From contig DBGM01000028.1 of NCBI GenBank assembly GCA_002295885.1, forward strand, positions 1 through 64,000: a stretch of DNA of 64,000 bases, written 5' to 3'. Shown piece by piece: positions 1-8,544 of the stretch; the stretch's first letter is position 1; each line of letters begins with the position of its first letter. Under the pieces are notes generated by a model. It worked only from the letters and a program-made list of their open reading frames with translations, was not told where the DNA came from and made no database searches. The stretch is from Phycisphaerales bacterium UBA854 (lineage in GTDB: Bacteria; Planctomycetota; Phycisphaerae; Phycisphaerales; SM1A02). The position numbers and the translations under genes were made by a program.

Positions 1-1970
1 TGGTTGGCGATCTTGAAGTAGCCGCCGCCCGCAAGCTTCTTGAACTTGGAGAGTGCGAAGTCCGGTTCGACGCCGGTGGTGTCGCAGTCCATCAGCAGAC
101 CGATCGTTCCCGTGGGGGCGATGACGGTCACCTGGGCGTTGCGGTAGCCGTGCTCCTCGCCGATCTCCATCGCTTCGTCCCACGAGTTCGTCGCCATGGA
201 GAGCATCTCGGAGGCGTTCGCGATGCCCATGGCACCGGCAGCAAACCGGTCGTGATCGATCGGCACCGGACGGATGTCCAGGGACTCCCACTCGTCGGCA
301 TCGCGGGCCACGCCGTGGGCCGCACGACGGTGGTTGCGGATCACGCGGAGCATGTCCTCCTGATTCTCGTCGTATCCGGGGAACGGCCCCAGTTCACGGG
401 CCATGCGAGCGCTCATCGCGTAGGAGCGTCCGGTGAGGATGGCCGACATCGCACCGCAGATGGCGCGGCCGTCGTCGGAGTCGTAGGGGATGCCCGCCTG
501 CATGAGCATGGCGCCCAGGTTGGCGAACCCGAGTCCGAGGGTGCGGAATCGGTAGCTCAGTTCGGCGATCTGCCGCGACGGGAATGCGGCCATGAGCACC
601 GAGATCTCGAGGACCATGGTCCACACGTCGATCGCATGCGCGTAGTGCTCGACGTCGAAGGTGCGGTTCTCGCTGTCGTAGAACTTCAGCAGGTTGATCG
701 ACGCCAGGTTGCAGGCGGTGTCGTCGAGGAACATGTACTCGCTGCAGGGGTTGGATGCGTTGATGCGTCCCGACTGCGGGCAGGTGTGCCACTGGTTGAT
801 GGTGGAGTCGTACTGGACGCCGGGGTCGGCGCAGTTCCACGCTGCGGAGCAGATCTGGTCCCAGAGGTTGCGGGCGGAGATCGACTTGGCGATGTCGCCG
901 TCGGTCCGACGGATGAGGTCCCACTGGGAATCGGTGTCCACGGCGCGGAAGAACTCGCTGGTCAGACGGATCGAGTTGTTGGAGTTCTGGCCGGAGACCG
1001 TCTGGTAGGCCTCGCCGTTGAAGTCGTAGTCGAGGTTGAGGCCGATCTTCTCGGCCAGTTCCATCTGCTCGGGGGACAGGTGCTTGAGGCCCTCGACCAG
1101 CGCGCCGACCTTGAGTTCCTCGCGAACCTTCCAGTTCACGAACGCCTCGATGTCCGGGTGGTCGGCATCCAGGCACACCATCTTGGCGGCCCGGCGGGTG
1201 GTACCGCCCGACTTGATGGCGCCCGCGGCGCGGTCGCCGATCTTCAGGAAGCTCATCAGTCCCGAGCTCTTGCCGCCGCCGGAGAGTGATTCCCCGTCGC
1301 CGCGGATGTTCGAGAAGTTCGTCCCGGTGCCGGAGCCGTACTTGAAGAGTCGGGCCTCACGGGTCCAGAGATCCATGATGCCGCCTTCGCCGACCAGATC
1401 ATCGTCGATGGACTGGATGAAGCAGGCGTGGGGCTGCGGATGGGAGTAGGCGTCGTGGGCCAGCATGGCTTCGCCGGAGGTCGGGTCGTTGACCCAGTGG
1501 CCCTGGGCCGGGCCGGAGATTCCGTACGCCCAGTGCAGTCCGGTGTTGAACCACTGGGGGCTGTTGGGAGCCGAGACCTGATGCAGCATCATCCAACACA
1601 GTTCGTCGTAGAAGGTGTCGGCGTCCTCGGTGGTGTTGAAGTAGCCGTGCTTCTCACCCCAGGCCCGCCAGCAGCCGGCCAGACGGTGGATGACCTGCCG
1701 GGCGGATCGCTCCGGACCGGTGACGGGAGTCCCGTCGTCGGCGACCACGGCCGTGCCGTCGTCCTTGTACTGGGGAACGCCGGCCTTGCGGAAGTACTTG
1801 CTGACCATGATGTCCGTGGCCAGTTGGCTCCATTGGGCCGGAATCCAGGCGTCGTTCATCTCGAACACCACGGATCCGTCCGCATTCGTGATCCGACTGG
1901 ATCGCTGTTCCCATTCAACCGTGTTGAAGACGTCCTGTCCCTTGGTCGTGAATCGTCGTTGTACGTGCAT
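1..1970 (-). CDS. nrdJ: Vitamin B12-dependent (class II) ribonucleotide reductase, 3' end beyond window
   Basis: Reduces ribonucleotides to deoxyribonucleotides using adenosylcobalamin, in the cytoplasm. About 656 codons are visible and the C-terminus runs off the left edge. The reading frame contains landmarks typical of bacterial NrdJ: NSPQWFNTG near residue 134, PHACFIQSI, the glycine-rich FKYGSGTGTNFS, LSGGGKSSGLMSFLK, GGTTRRAAKMV, and near residue 616 APTGTIG followed by MDCDTTGVEPDFAL. No ATP-cone is seen at the N-terminus. The ATG at 1970 follows a weak GGGA Shine-Dalgarno. It lies 98 bases downstream of dcd on the same strand, so both DNA-precursor genes are probably cotranscribed. 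Recognition of the family is secure; the missing C-terminus cannot be judged. Confidence 0.95.
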   Translation of the reverse strand, partial: MHVQRRFTTKGQDVFNTVEWEQRSSRITNADGSVVFEMNDAWIPAQWSQLATDIMVSKYFRKAGVPQYKDDGTAVVADDGTPVTGPERSARQVIHRLAGCWRAWGEKHGYFNTTEDADTFYDELCWMMLHQVSAPNSPQWFNTGLHWAYGISGPAQGHWVNDPTSGEAMLAHDAYSHPQPHACFIQSIDDDLVGEGGIMDLWTREARLFKYGSGTGTNFSNIRGDGESLSGGGKSSGLMSFLKIGDRAAGAIKSGGTTRRAAKMVCLDADHPDIEAFVNWKVREELKVGALVEGLKHLSPEQMELAEKIGLNLDYDFNGEAYQTVSGQNSNNSIRLTSEFFRAVDTDSQWDLIRRTDGDIAKSISARNLWDQICSAAWNCADPGVQYDSTINQWHTCPQSGRINASNPCSEYMFLDDTACNLASINLLKFYDSENRTFDVEHYAHAIDVWTMVLEISVLMAAFPSRQIAELSYRFRTLGLGFANLGAMLMQAGIPYDSDDGRAICGAMSAILTGRSYAMSARMARELGPFPGYDENQEDMLRVIRNHRRAAHGVARDADEWESLDIRPVPIDHDRFAAGAMGIANASEMLSMATNSWDEAMEIGEEHGYRNAQVTVIAPTGTIGLLMDCDTTGVEPDFALSKFKKLAGGGYFKIAN

Positions 1971-2068
1971 CTCGTTCCCTGAGTCGCTCTGCCGGGACCC
2001 GATGTCCCGTAGTCATGGTTTCCACTCCGACACACCCGTGCCGGGGGCAGCGTCATGCTCGCCCCTGG

Positions 2069-2638
2069 TCAGTCCACCTTCGGCAGGGTGAGTCCCTCTT
2101 GATCCTGATACTTGCCGCTCTTGTCGGCGTAGCTGCATTCGCAGATCCGGTCCGCCTTCAGGAAGACCATCTGCGCGATTCCTTCGTTGGCATACACCTT
2201 CGCCGGCAGGGGGGTGGTGTTGCTGATCTCCAGCGTCACCTTGCCTCGCCACTCCGGTTCGAGCGGAGTGACGTTGACGATCAGTCCGCACCGGGCGTAG
2301 GTGCTCTTTCCGACGCAGATCACCATGACATCCCGTGGGATGTCCATCCACTCGACCGTTTCGGCCAACGCGAAACTGTTGGGTGGGATGATGACGTGAT
2401 CCTGTCCCGTCTCCTGGGTGTCCACGGTGATGAAGAGATCGTCCGTGAACGACTTGGGATCGACGACGGAGACGCCGCCGCTGGTGGCGTTGGTGAAGAT
2501 CTTGAACCGGGTGCCCACACGGACGTCGTACCCATAGCTCGAGACGCCGTAGGACACGGTGTCCGGTCGGCGTTCGCTGGTGCTGAAGGGCTCGATGCCG
2601 ATCAACTCCTGGATCTGTGAATCACACAGCACGGCCAT
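2069..2638 (-). CDS. dcd: dCTP deaminase
   Basis: Deaminates dCTP to dUTP, feeding dTMP synthesis. The 189-residue length is normal for the family. The hallmark block KSTYARCGLIVNVTPLEPEW followed by GKVTLEISN contains the conserved Ser/Arg pair and the catalytic Glu of the trimeric dCTP deaminase/dUTPase fold; the C-terminal SYADKSGKYQDQEG is the usual nucleotide-closing tail. The start is the ATG at 2638, where homology begins and where GGAG sits upstream; the same frame stays open to 2875, but that extension looks non-coding. Together with nrdJ downstream it forms a nucleotide-precursor unit, preceded by a long leader and candidate NrdR boxes. Confidence 0.95.
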   Translation of the reverse strand: MAVLCDSQIQELIGIEPFSTSERRPDTVSYGVSSYGYDVRVGTRFKIFTNATSGGVSVVDPKSFTDDLFITVDTQETGQDHVIIPPNSFALAETVEWMDIPRDVMVICVGKSTYARCGLIVNVTPLEPEWRGKVTLEISNTTPLPAKVYANEGIAQMVFLKADRICECSYADKSGKYQDQEGLTLPKVD

Positions 2639-2965
2639 GGTGGTTTCGACTCCAGTCTGCTGCGAACCGGATCGCGGGAGAGTCCCGTCTTCCGATTCAT
2701 CGGTCGCCCTTCCGTGGGCTTCCGACTCCGTTTCTGCCCCGTGACCAGGCGTGACCCGATCACCCATCGTTTCCCCCCCCCAACCATGACGCTGCGAACG
2801 AGTGGTTCGCGAGTCGTCACGCCGGTTTCCAACGGTTGAAGGGGCTTGGTGGGGGCGCCAAGCCCTTGATTTCAAGCCTCTAAGGCCTGAAGAGTGGCCG
2901 TCGGAGTGGCCGGTTTCGATCTCACACAGGCGAAAATCGGCCTTTATGAGGTCGTCAGGGGTGCT

Positions 2966-3020
2966 ATCGTACTACTAGATGTAGGGTCTGCAACAAAGCC
3001 AACTACACTATCTTGAGTTT
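2966..3020 (-). promoter_or_regulatory. Candidate dcd-nrdJ promoter with tandem NrdR-like boxes
   Basis: Read on the plus strand, CTACTAGATGTAGGGT (2972-2987) matches the NrdR consensus ACACWATATATWGTGT at 11 of 16 positions and ACACTATCTTGAGTTT (3005-3020) at 12 of 16. The boxes start 33 bases apart, close to three helical turns, as is usual for NrdR sites. On the minus strand the first box exactly fills the 16-base spacer between a possible -35 TTGCAG (2993-2988) and -10 TACGAT (2971-2966), a repressing position. NrdR is the known repressor of bacterial ribonucleotide reductase genes. The -35 is poor, and the leader to dcd would be long, so this is a hypothesis. Confidence 0.45.
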
Positions 3021-3190
3021 TTGGATAGAAATCTCTAACCCGCTCCAGGGGGCCATCTTAGGTCCGAGAACTCGTTCGGGGCCGGTCTGGGGATAGCGGT
3101 GGACACATTGTCAGCAGTGGTGGATGGTCGGGGGATGCACCGACGCCGGAGATTGCCCGGGGAGCGTGTGGAGAAGTCGCTCCGGGCGAA

Positions 3191-3196
3191 TACGAT
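3191..3196 (+). promoter_or_regulatory. -10-like TACGAT, leaderless start of helicase
   Basis: TACGAT ends eight bases before the ATG at 3205 and there is no Shine-Dalgarno. The spacing would place the transcription start at or next to the start codon. Confidence 0.45.
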
Positions 3197-3204
3197 TGCA
3201 CTTC

Positions 3205-5430
3205 ATGAGTGATTGCGAACACGAACTGTTGAACGGGTTGACCGATGCGCAGGTCGATGCGGTGACCACGACCGAAGGACCGCTGCTGGTGCTGGCTGGT
3301 CCCGGGTCGGGCAAGACGACGGTGGTGACTCGTCGCATCGCATGGTTGCTTGCGCAAGGCATCCCGTCGTGGCAGCTGCTCGCGCTGACGTTCACCAACA
3401 AGGCGGCGGGCGAGATGCGCGACCGGGTGGATGCGCTGCTTCCCGGGGTGTCGGGTGAACGTCGCGGTCTGACCATCATGACCTTCCACGGATTCTGCGC
3501 CAGACTTCTGCGTCAGTATCCAGACGAGGCCAGGGTCCCGTCCAACTACTCGATCTACGACACGACCGATCGTCGCGCCGCGTTGAAGCAGGCGGTGCGC
3601 AACGCCGGACTCGATTCGGGCAACTGGACTCCCGCCTCGGTCGGCGAAGCCATCAGCCAGTGCAAGAACCGGCTCACGACCGCGGAGCAGCATGATGCGG
3701 GCGGTGGGGACTTCTACACCCGCAGCATCGGACGCATCTATCGCGAGTACCAGACCATCCTCGATCGGAACGGCGCGCTGGACTTCGACGATCTGCTCCT
3801 GAAGGTTGCGGTGATGCTGCGCGACGACGACGAGATGCGACAGACGCTCCAGGATCGCTTCCGCTACCTCATGATCGACGAGTACCAGGACACCAACCAG
3901 GCCCAGTTCGTCATCGCTTCCGCCCTGGTCGGTCCGCAACGCAACATCTGCGTGGTGGGCGATCCGGATCAGTCCATCTACGGCTGGCGGGGGGCCGACA
4001 TCAGCAACATCCTCGATTTCGAGCACCAGTTCTCGGCCGCCAAGGTGGTCTCCCTGGGGCGGAACTTCCGCAGCACGGGCCACATCGTGGAGGCATCGGC
4101 GGGGCTCATCCGACGCAACTCCTCCCACCGGGAGCGGACGCTGCACACCGAACTGGGGGATGGGGACCGTGTGGTGGTGGCGGGGGCCGCGGACGAGCAC
4201 GACGAGGCTCGACAACTCGTCGATCTGTTCCGCGACCAGTTCATGGCGGGGACGCCCTGGCGCGAAATGGCGGTGCTCTATCGCATCAATGCGTTGAGCC
4301 GGGTCCTCGAGCAGGCGTTCCGTGACGGACAGATCCCCTACGTCGTCGCGCGCGGGACGGCCTTTTACGAACGCGCGGAGATCAAGGATGCGCTGTCCTA
4401 CCTGCGTCTGGTGGTCAATCCGCGTGACGAAGTGGCACTGCGGCGGATCATCAACACACCGCCGCGGGGGATCGGGAAGACATCCCTGGACCGGGTCGAG
4501 AAGCACGCCATCCTCAATCGCATGGGATTGGGCGAAGCGATCCGAAACGCGGAACAGGTGCCGGCGCTGACGGCGCGGGCCAGGTCGGCGCTCGGACGGT
4601 TCGACGAAATGGTCGAGGCCTGGCGCAGCGACGCCGACGGCGGCAGCCTGCTGCTCGACCTGCCGGACTTCGTCTCGCGGGTCATTCGCGAATCTGGGCT
4701 GGAGAAGTCGCTGCGGACTGGTGCGTCCGAGGAGGACATCGCCCGGCTCGAGAACCTCGACGAACTGGTCACCGCCGCGGCGGAATGGACGCCTCCACGC
4801 GGCGATCCGGAGGACGACGAGCCGACCATCCTCCAGCAGGTGGCCGCGTGGCTCGAGTCCATCGCCCTGGTCAGCGACGCGGACATGGTCGACCCGGAGA
4901 ACGGATCGGTCACGCTGATGTCGCTCCACGCGGCCAAGGGACTGGAGTTCGACGTGGTGGCCATGGCCGGATTCGAGCAGGGACTGCTGCCGCACGCCCG
5001 TTCGCTCGAGGACGATGTGGAGCGGGAGGAGGAGCGTCGACTGTGCTACGTGGGCATGACCCGGGCCCGTCGCACGCTGCACCTGTCCCACGCCCACCGT
5101 CGCACCGTCCGCGGGATCACGGAGCGGACGATGCCCAGCCAGTTCCTTGGGGAGATCCCGGCCGATGCACTGGATCGTCAGGACGACGACGATCCCTGGG
5201 GCACCGGCATCAAGCCCGTCTCCACCGCCGACTGGCAGGTCGGTGCCACCGTGCGTCATCCGACCTTCGGACTGGGCATGATCCGGCGTGTCGTGCCGCG
5301 TCCGCGCGGCACGACCGCGACCATCGAGTTCCTGGAGTACGGTCATCGGACTCTTCTGGTTGCGCAGTCGAACCTGGAACTCGTCGATCCCGACGAGCGT
5401 CCCTGGGAGGGGATCGATATCCCGATCTGA
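3205..5430 (+). CDS. pcrA: UvrD/PcrA-family superfamily I DNA helicase
   Basis: ATP-driven 3'-5' DNA helicase for repair and replication-conflict removal. All SF1A motifs are visible: Walker A GPGSGKT (residues 32-38), TFTNKAAGEMRDR (Ia), DEYQDTN near 224 (Walker B), VVGDPDQSIYGWRG (III), VTLMSLHAAKGLEFD (V) and EERRLCYVGMTRARRTL (VI). The C-terminus, VGATVRHPTFGLGMI...LEYGHRTLLV, is the small Tudor-like domain typical of PcrA/UvrD. The 741-residue length is normal. The ATG at 3205 was chosen because helicase homology begins there and a -10 box lies eight bases upstream; the frame is open further upstream. queG starts eight bases after the stop, suggesting one transcript. UvrD and PcrA cannot be separated by eye. 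Confidence 0.95.
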   Translation: MSDCEHELLNGLTDAQVDAVTTTEGPLLVLAGPGSGKTTVVTRRIAWLLAQGIPSWQLLALTFTNKAAGEMRDRVDALLPGVSGERRGLTIMTFHGFCARLLRQYPDEARVPSNYSIYDTTDRRAALKQAVRNAGLDSGNWTPASVGEAISQCKNRLTTAEQHDAGGGDFYTRSIGRIYREYQTILDRNGALDFDDLLLKVAVMLRDDDEMRQTLQDRFRYLMIDEYQDTNQAQFVIASALVGPQRNICVVGDPDQSIYGWRGADISNILDFEHQFSAAKVVSLGRNFRSTGHIVEASAGLIRRNSSHRERTLHTELGDGDRVVVAGAADEHDEARQLVDLFRDQFMAGTPWREMAVLYRINALSRVLEQAFRDGQIPYVVARGTAFYERAEIKDALSYLRLVVNPRDEVALRRIINTPPRGIGKTSLDRVEKHAILNRMGLGEAIRNAEQVPALTARARSALGRFDEMVEAWRSDADGGSLLLDLPDFVSRVIRESGLEKSLRTGASEEDIARLENLDELVTAAAEWTPPRGDPEDDEPTILQQVAAWLESIALVSDADMVDPENGSVTLMSLHAAKGLEFDVVAMAGFEQGLLPHARSLEDDVEREEERRLCYVGMTRARRTLHLSHAHRRTVRGITERTMPSQFLGEIPADALDRQDDDDPWGTGIKPVSTADWQVGATVRHPTFGLGMIRRVVPRPRGTTATIEFLEYGHRTLLVAQSNLELVDPDERPWEGIDIPI

Positions 5431-5437
5431 ACCTCCG

Positions 5438-6529
5438 ATGTCGAACGCGCCCTGGACATCCGATCAGATTCGTGCCCTCTGTCTGGAGCACGGCTTCGCC
5501 CGGGCGGGGGTCGCGCCGGCCCAGCGAAGTCCCCGGGCCGAGGTGCTCGAGGATTGGATCGCCGCCGGCCGTCACGGCACGATGGGATGGATGGCCGAGC
5601 ACGTCGACGTCCGATCCGACGCGCGGCGACTGCTCGACGGAGCCAAGTCGGTCATCTGCGTGCTCGACCGCTACGCGGACGGTGCGTCGGACGAACGTGA
5701 ATCCGGGTGGGGCAGGGTGGCGAGGTACGCACGCGGCCGCGACTACCACGTGGTCATGAAGAAGCGTCTGCACGCCGTCTGCGATCGACTCGCCGAGCAG
5801 GCTCCGGACCACCAGTTCCGGGCCTGCGTGGACACTGCGCCCCTGCTCGAACGTGAGATCGCGGCCCGGGCCGGGTTGGGCGGCATCGGCAAGCACACGC
5901 TGCTCATCGAGCCGGGGCTCGGCAGTTGGCTGCTGATCGGATCGATCGTGACCACACTCGAACTCGAGGAGACCGGCGGCGTCGAGGACTACGATCCGTG
6001 CGGTGCGTGCACACGGTGCATCGACGCCTGTCCGACGGATGCGATCACGCCCTGGTCGGTCGACGCCCGGGCGTGCATCAGTGCATTGACCATCGAGCAT
6101 CGGGAGCCGATCGACGAGGCCCACCACGAGGCGATGGAGGACTGGATCTACGGATGCGACGTCTGCCAGGAAGTGTGTCCCCACAACCGGCCCACGCGAC
6201 GTACCGTCGCGGCCCACCGCCACGAGTCGCACGATGCGCCCGTGGTGGTCGAAGGGGGGCGGCGGGAGGACGGTTCGGCCTTTCGGCTGATCGATGTGCT
6301 GGGATGGGACGAGGAGACGCGTCGGGCCGCGTTCACCGGCTCCGCCATGAAGCGGGCCAAGCTTCCGATGATGCTTCGCAATGCGCTGATTGCCGCGGGC
6401 AACTCGCTGCGTGCGGACCACGACCCCCGGTTGCTGGAGGCGGTGCGTACGCTGGCGGGCGAGGAGATGCCGGACATGGTGCGGGAGACCGCACGCTCGG
6501 TGCTCGATCGACTCGGGACGAGGGACTGA
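5438..6529 (+). CDS. queG: Epoxyqueuosine reductase
   Basis: Catalyses the last step of queuosine tRNA modification, reducing epoxyqueuosine to queuosine with cobalamin and two [4Fe-4S] clusters. The two ferredoxin-like cysteine sets are present: CGACTRCIDACP beginning near residue 187 and CDVCQEVCP near 239. The N-terminal ALCLEHGFARAGVAP and central GLGGIGKHTLLI are typical of the family, and the C-terminal 80 residues look HEAT-like, as in QueG. The length of 363 residues is normal. It starts eight bases after the helicase stop. Its cobalamin need is shared with nrdJ a few kilobases away. It converges on the next gene with only three bases between stops. Confidence 0.93.
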   Translation: MSNAPWTSDQIRALCLEHGFARAGVAPAQRSPRAEVLEDWIAAGRHGTMGWMAEHVDVRSDARRLLDGAKSVICVLDRYADGASDERESGWGRVARYARGRDYHVVMKKRLHAVCDRLAEQAPDHQFRACVDTAPLLEREIAARAGLGGIGKHTLLIEPGLGSWLLIGSIVTTLELEETGGVEDYDPCGACTRCIDACPTDAITPWSVDARACISALTIEHREPIDEAHHEAMEDWIYGCDVCQEVCPHNRPTRRTVAAHRHESHDAPVVVEGGRREDGSAFRLIDVLGWDEETRRAAFTGSAMKRAKLPMMLRNALIAAGNSLRADHDPRLLEAVRTLAGEEMPDMVRETARSVLDRLGTRD

Positions 6530-6532
6530 GGA

Positions 6533-8458
6533 TCAGGGACCGACGAGGCCGCTCATGGCCTGGCCCAGGGCCATGTCGACCCCCATGCCGTTGGTGATCT
6601 CGCCGCTTCTGATCTTTCCGGCGATCTCATTCAACGCCTTGGTCATCCCGGGCACCATCTGCATCATCTGCTTGAGTTCGGGGGTGCTCTGGAGGTCCTT
6701 CGTCAGGTCCAGCTTCCATCCCGAAGCAGTCTTGGTCAGGTAGCTGTTGCTCACCTGCGACATGGCGTTGGTGACCGGAATCGACGCAGTGGTGTCCGAA
6801 TCCATCTGGATTTTCGATGCATCCATTTGCGGGAGCTGCATGGACATGGACATCATGTTGATGGCCGGGCTCTGGCTGCTGCCGAACTTGGATTCCATGG
6901 CTGCCTTGAGCCCTTCGAACGCCTGGGCCAGTGCAATGTTGGACTGGATGAACTGGCTGGCTTCCTGGCTGTTCATGTCGGTGAGCTCGCCCATCTTCCG
7001 CATCTTGTCCGACAGGTCGGCATCGGATGCGGCGATTGCATTGAGCTGCTGAACCAGTTCCTGCGGAGTCGCGGCGCCGGCCGTCGAGGTCGGTTGCGTG
7101 GTGGAGGTGGGGGCTGATGGGGCCGTGGTGGCGGTGGGGGTCGGAGCCGCCGGTGCCGCGGCGGGACCGCCCATGCCGGCGATGATCGACTGGACGGCGC
7201 TCTGGATCGCATCCACTTCGCCGCCGCGGACGCCACGCAGGGTCTGTTCGATCGACTGTCCGGTGCCGATGGCCATCTGCTTCGTCTGCTCGATGGTCTC
7301 TCCGAGCTTCAGGGCCTGCATCTCGAATGCATCGCGGTTGCTCAGGAAGCGACTGGTCGCCATGCGGTTCAGCAGTTCCATCCGCTCGCCGAGGCTTCGG
7401 ATCCGGTGGGACTGGAGGAGCAGTTGGTCGAGCTGGGCCCGCGTCTCGAGGAGCAGCGCCGCGTTCTTGGCATCCCGGGGTACGTTGCGGCTGCCGCTGC
7501 GAGCGTGCTTGGCTGCGCTCTCGAGCAGGCCGGAGACGGTCTGGAGATCGGACGACATCACACCGGTGTCCTGTTCGGCCAGCAGTTCGTAGGTGCGGGT
7601 GATCATCGCATCGGTCCGCTGCAGCAGGGCCCGGGCGGTGTCGGCCTGGGCGGTCTGCAGGGCGACCATGGAGAGGATTCCGTCGTTGCTGGACTCCATC
7701 TCGTCGATGAGCTGCTGGACATGGTCCCGGGCCTGGCGGGTCTGGGCCTGGATCGGGCGTGATTCGAGATCGAGCATCACCTGCCGGTTCGTCATCTCCA
7801 GGTCGATCGCGTTGGCTTCGCGGTCGGCGGCGATGGACCGCTGGAAGACCTCGAAGGCCTCGATGGGATCGAGCCCGTACTGTTCCTGCCGCAGCGCCTC
7901 GGCGGCACGGCGGAGATCCAGGATTCTGCGTTCCTGCTCGGAGTTCGTCTGCTCCATCTCGCTGATCGGCTGCTGCATCATCTCGACCTGGCGATCGAGA
8001 TCGGAGAGACGCGCCCCAAGGGCCTGACGGTTCTGCATGAGCGAGTCGCTGCCCATGTCGACGGCAGTGACGTTGCGTTCGCGGATGAAGTGGTCCAGTG
8101 CGGAGGCGTTGCCGATGAGGATGTGGAGGTATCCGATCTCGTGCCGCATCCTGGTCTCGAGGGTCGACATGGCGGCGGTCCGGAGAGCGGCCAGTTCGAG
8201 TTCGGCCGTGGCGAGCATGAGGTCGCGGGTGGCCTGCTGCTCCTTGGTTCCGCCGCGGATGCCCTGGACCGTTCGGATGGTCTGTTCGAGATTCGTCTCG
8301 TCGTTCAGCGAGGTCATCAATTGCTGTTCGGCGTCTCGCAGCTGACGAGAGACCTCGGCCCGTTCACGGGCCGATTCGTGCTCGCAACCGACTGCAAGGG
8401 TGCAGCCGGCGATCAGGGCCAGGGAGGAGATCCGTCGAAGCAGGCGATCAATGGACAT
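6533..8458 (-). CDS. Large coiled-coil lipoprotein of unknown function
   Basis: A 641-residue protein not assigned to a known family. The N-terminus has a basic stretch, a hydrophobic helix and two possible lipoboxes, with Cys19 (LIAGC) or Cys25 (LAVGC) as the lipidated residue; Cys25 followed by Glu fits better. Residues about 30-400 are rich in Glu, Gln, Arg and Leu in heptad-like order, implying long coiled coils. A linker of Ala, Pro, Thr and Ser follows near residues 425-460. The C-terminal 180 residues are Met- and Gln-rich with several amphipathic helices. It is probably anchored in the envelope facing the periplasm. A GAGAG stretch precedes the ATG. The upstream 458-residue gene is on the same strand. 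Confidence 0.8.
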   Translation of the reverse strand: MSIDRLLRRISSLALIAGCTLAVGCEHESARERAEVSRQLRDAEQQLMTSLNDETNLEQTIRTVQGIRGGTKEQQATRDLMLATAELELAALRTAAMSTLETRMRHEIGYLHILIGNASALDHFIRERNVTAVDMGSDSLMQNRQALGARLSDLDRQVEMMQQPISEMEQTNSEQERRILDLRRAAEALRQEQYGLDPIEAFEVFQRSIAADREANAIDLEMTNRQVMLDLESRPIQAQTRQARDHVQQLIDEMESSNDGILSMVALQTAQADTARALLQRTDAMITRTYELLAEQDTGVMSSDLQTVSGLLESAAKHARSGSRNVPRDAKNAALLLETRAQLDQLLLQSHRIRSLGERMELLNRMATSRFLSNRDAFEMQALKLGETIEQTKQMAIGTGQSIEQTLRGVRGGEVDAIQSAVQSIIAGMGGPAAAPAAPTPTATTAPSAPTSTTQPTSTAGAATPQELVQQLNAIAASDADLSDKMRKMGELTDMNSQEASQFIQSNIALAQAFEGLKAAMESKFGSSQSPAINMMSMSMQLPQMDASKIQMDSDTTASIPVTNAMSQVSNSYLTKTASGWKLDLTKDLQSTPELKQMMQMVPGMTKALNEIAGKIRSGEITNGMGVDMALGQAMSGLVGP

Positions 8459-8544
8459 GGTCGTCTCTCACATGAACAGAGGGGGCCTCGGGGCCCGAAG
8501 CATGAACGTGCCAGTGTAGCAGGGTGGGGTGGGATGGACCCGGT

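Larger units (their letters stand above)
2639..3204. other. Divergent intergenic region between dcd and the helicase gene
   Basis: This 566-base stretch holds no convincing gene. On the minus strand it would be the roughly 320-base leader of dcd-nrdJ. It contains a perfect 8-base inverted repeat, GGGCTTGG at 2842-2849 and CCAAGCCC at 2858-2865, and a C-run near 2773. The segment around 2940-3040 is clearly richer in A and T than the surroundings and contains the candidate minus promoter and NrdR boxes. The helicase -10 box lies at 3191-3196. No T-tract follows the hairpin, so it is not an obvious terminator. Confidence 0.6.

Noticed and set aside
2701..2800. Possible cobalamin riboswitch upstream of dcd-nrdJ
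   Set aside because: A stretch on the minus strand loosely resembles the 3' half of the B12 element, but the B12 box matches at only about half its positions and the GCCACTG core is misplaced. A covariance-model search (RF00174) would decide.
2639..2875. N-terminal extension of dcd in the same frame
   Set aside because: The 79 added residues have no family similarity and are basic and low in hydrophobics, and the ATG at 2638 has GGAG upstream.
3058..5346. 762-residue frame antisense to the helicase
   Set aside because: No motifs and an Arg/Val/Asp/Gly-rich composition mirroring the helicase codons.
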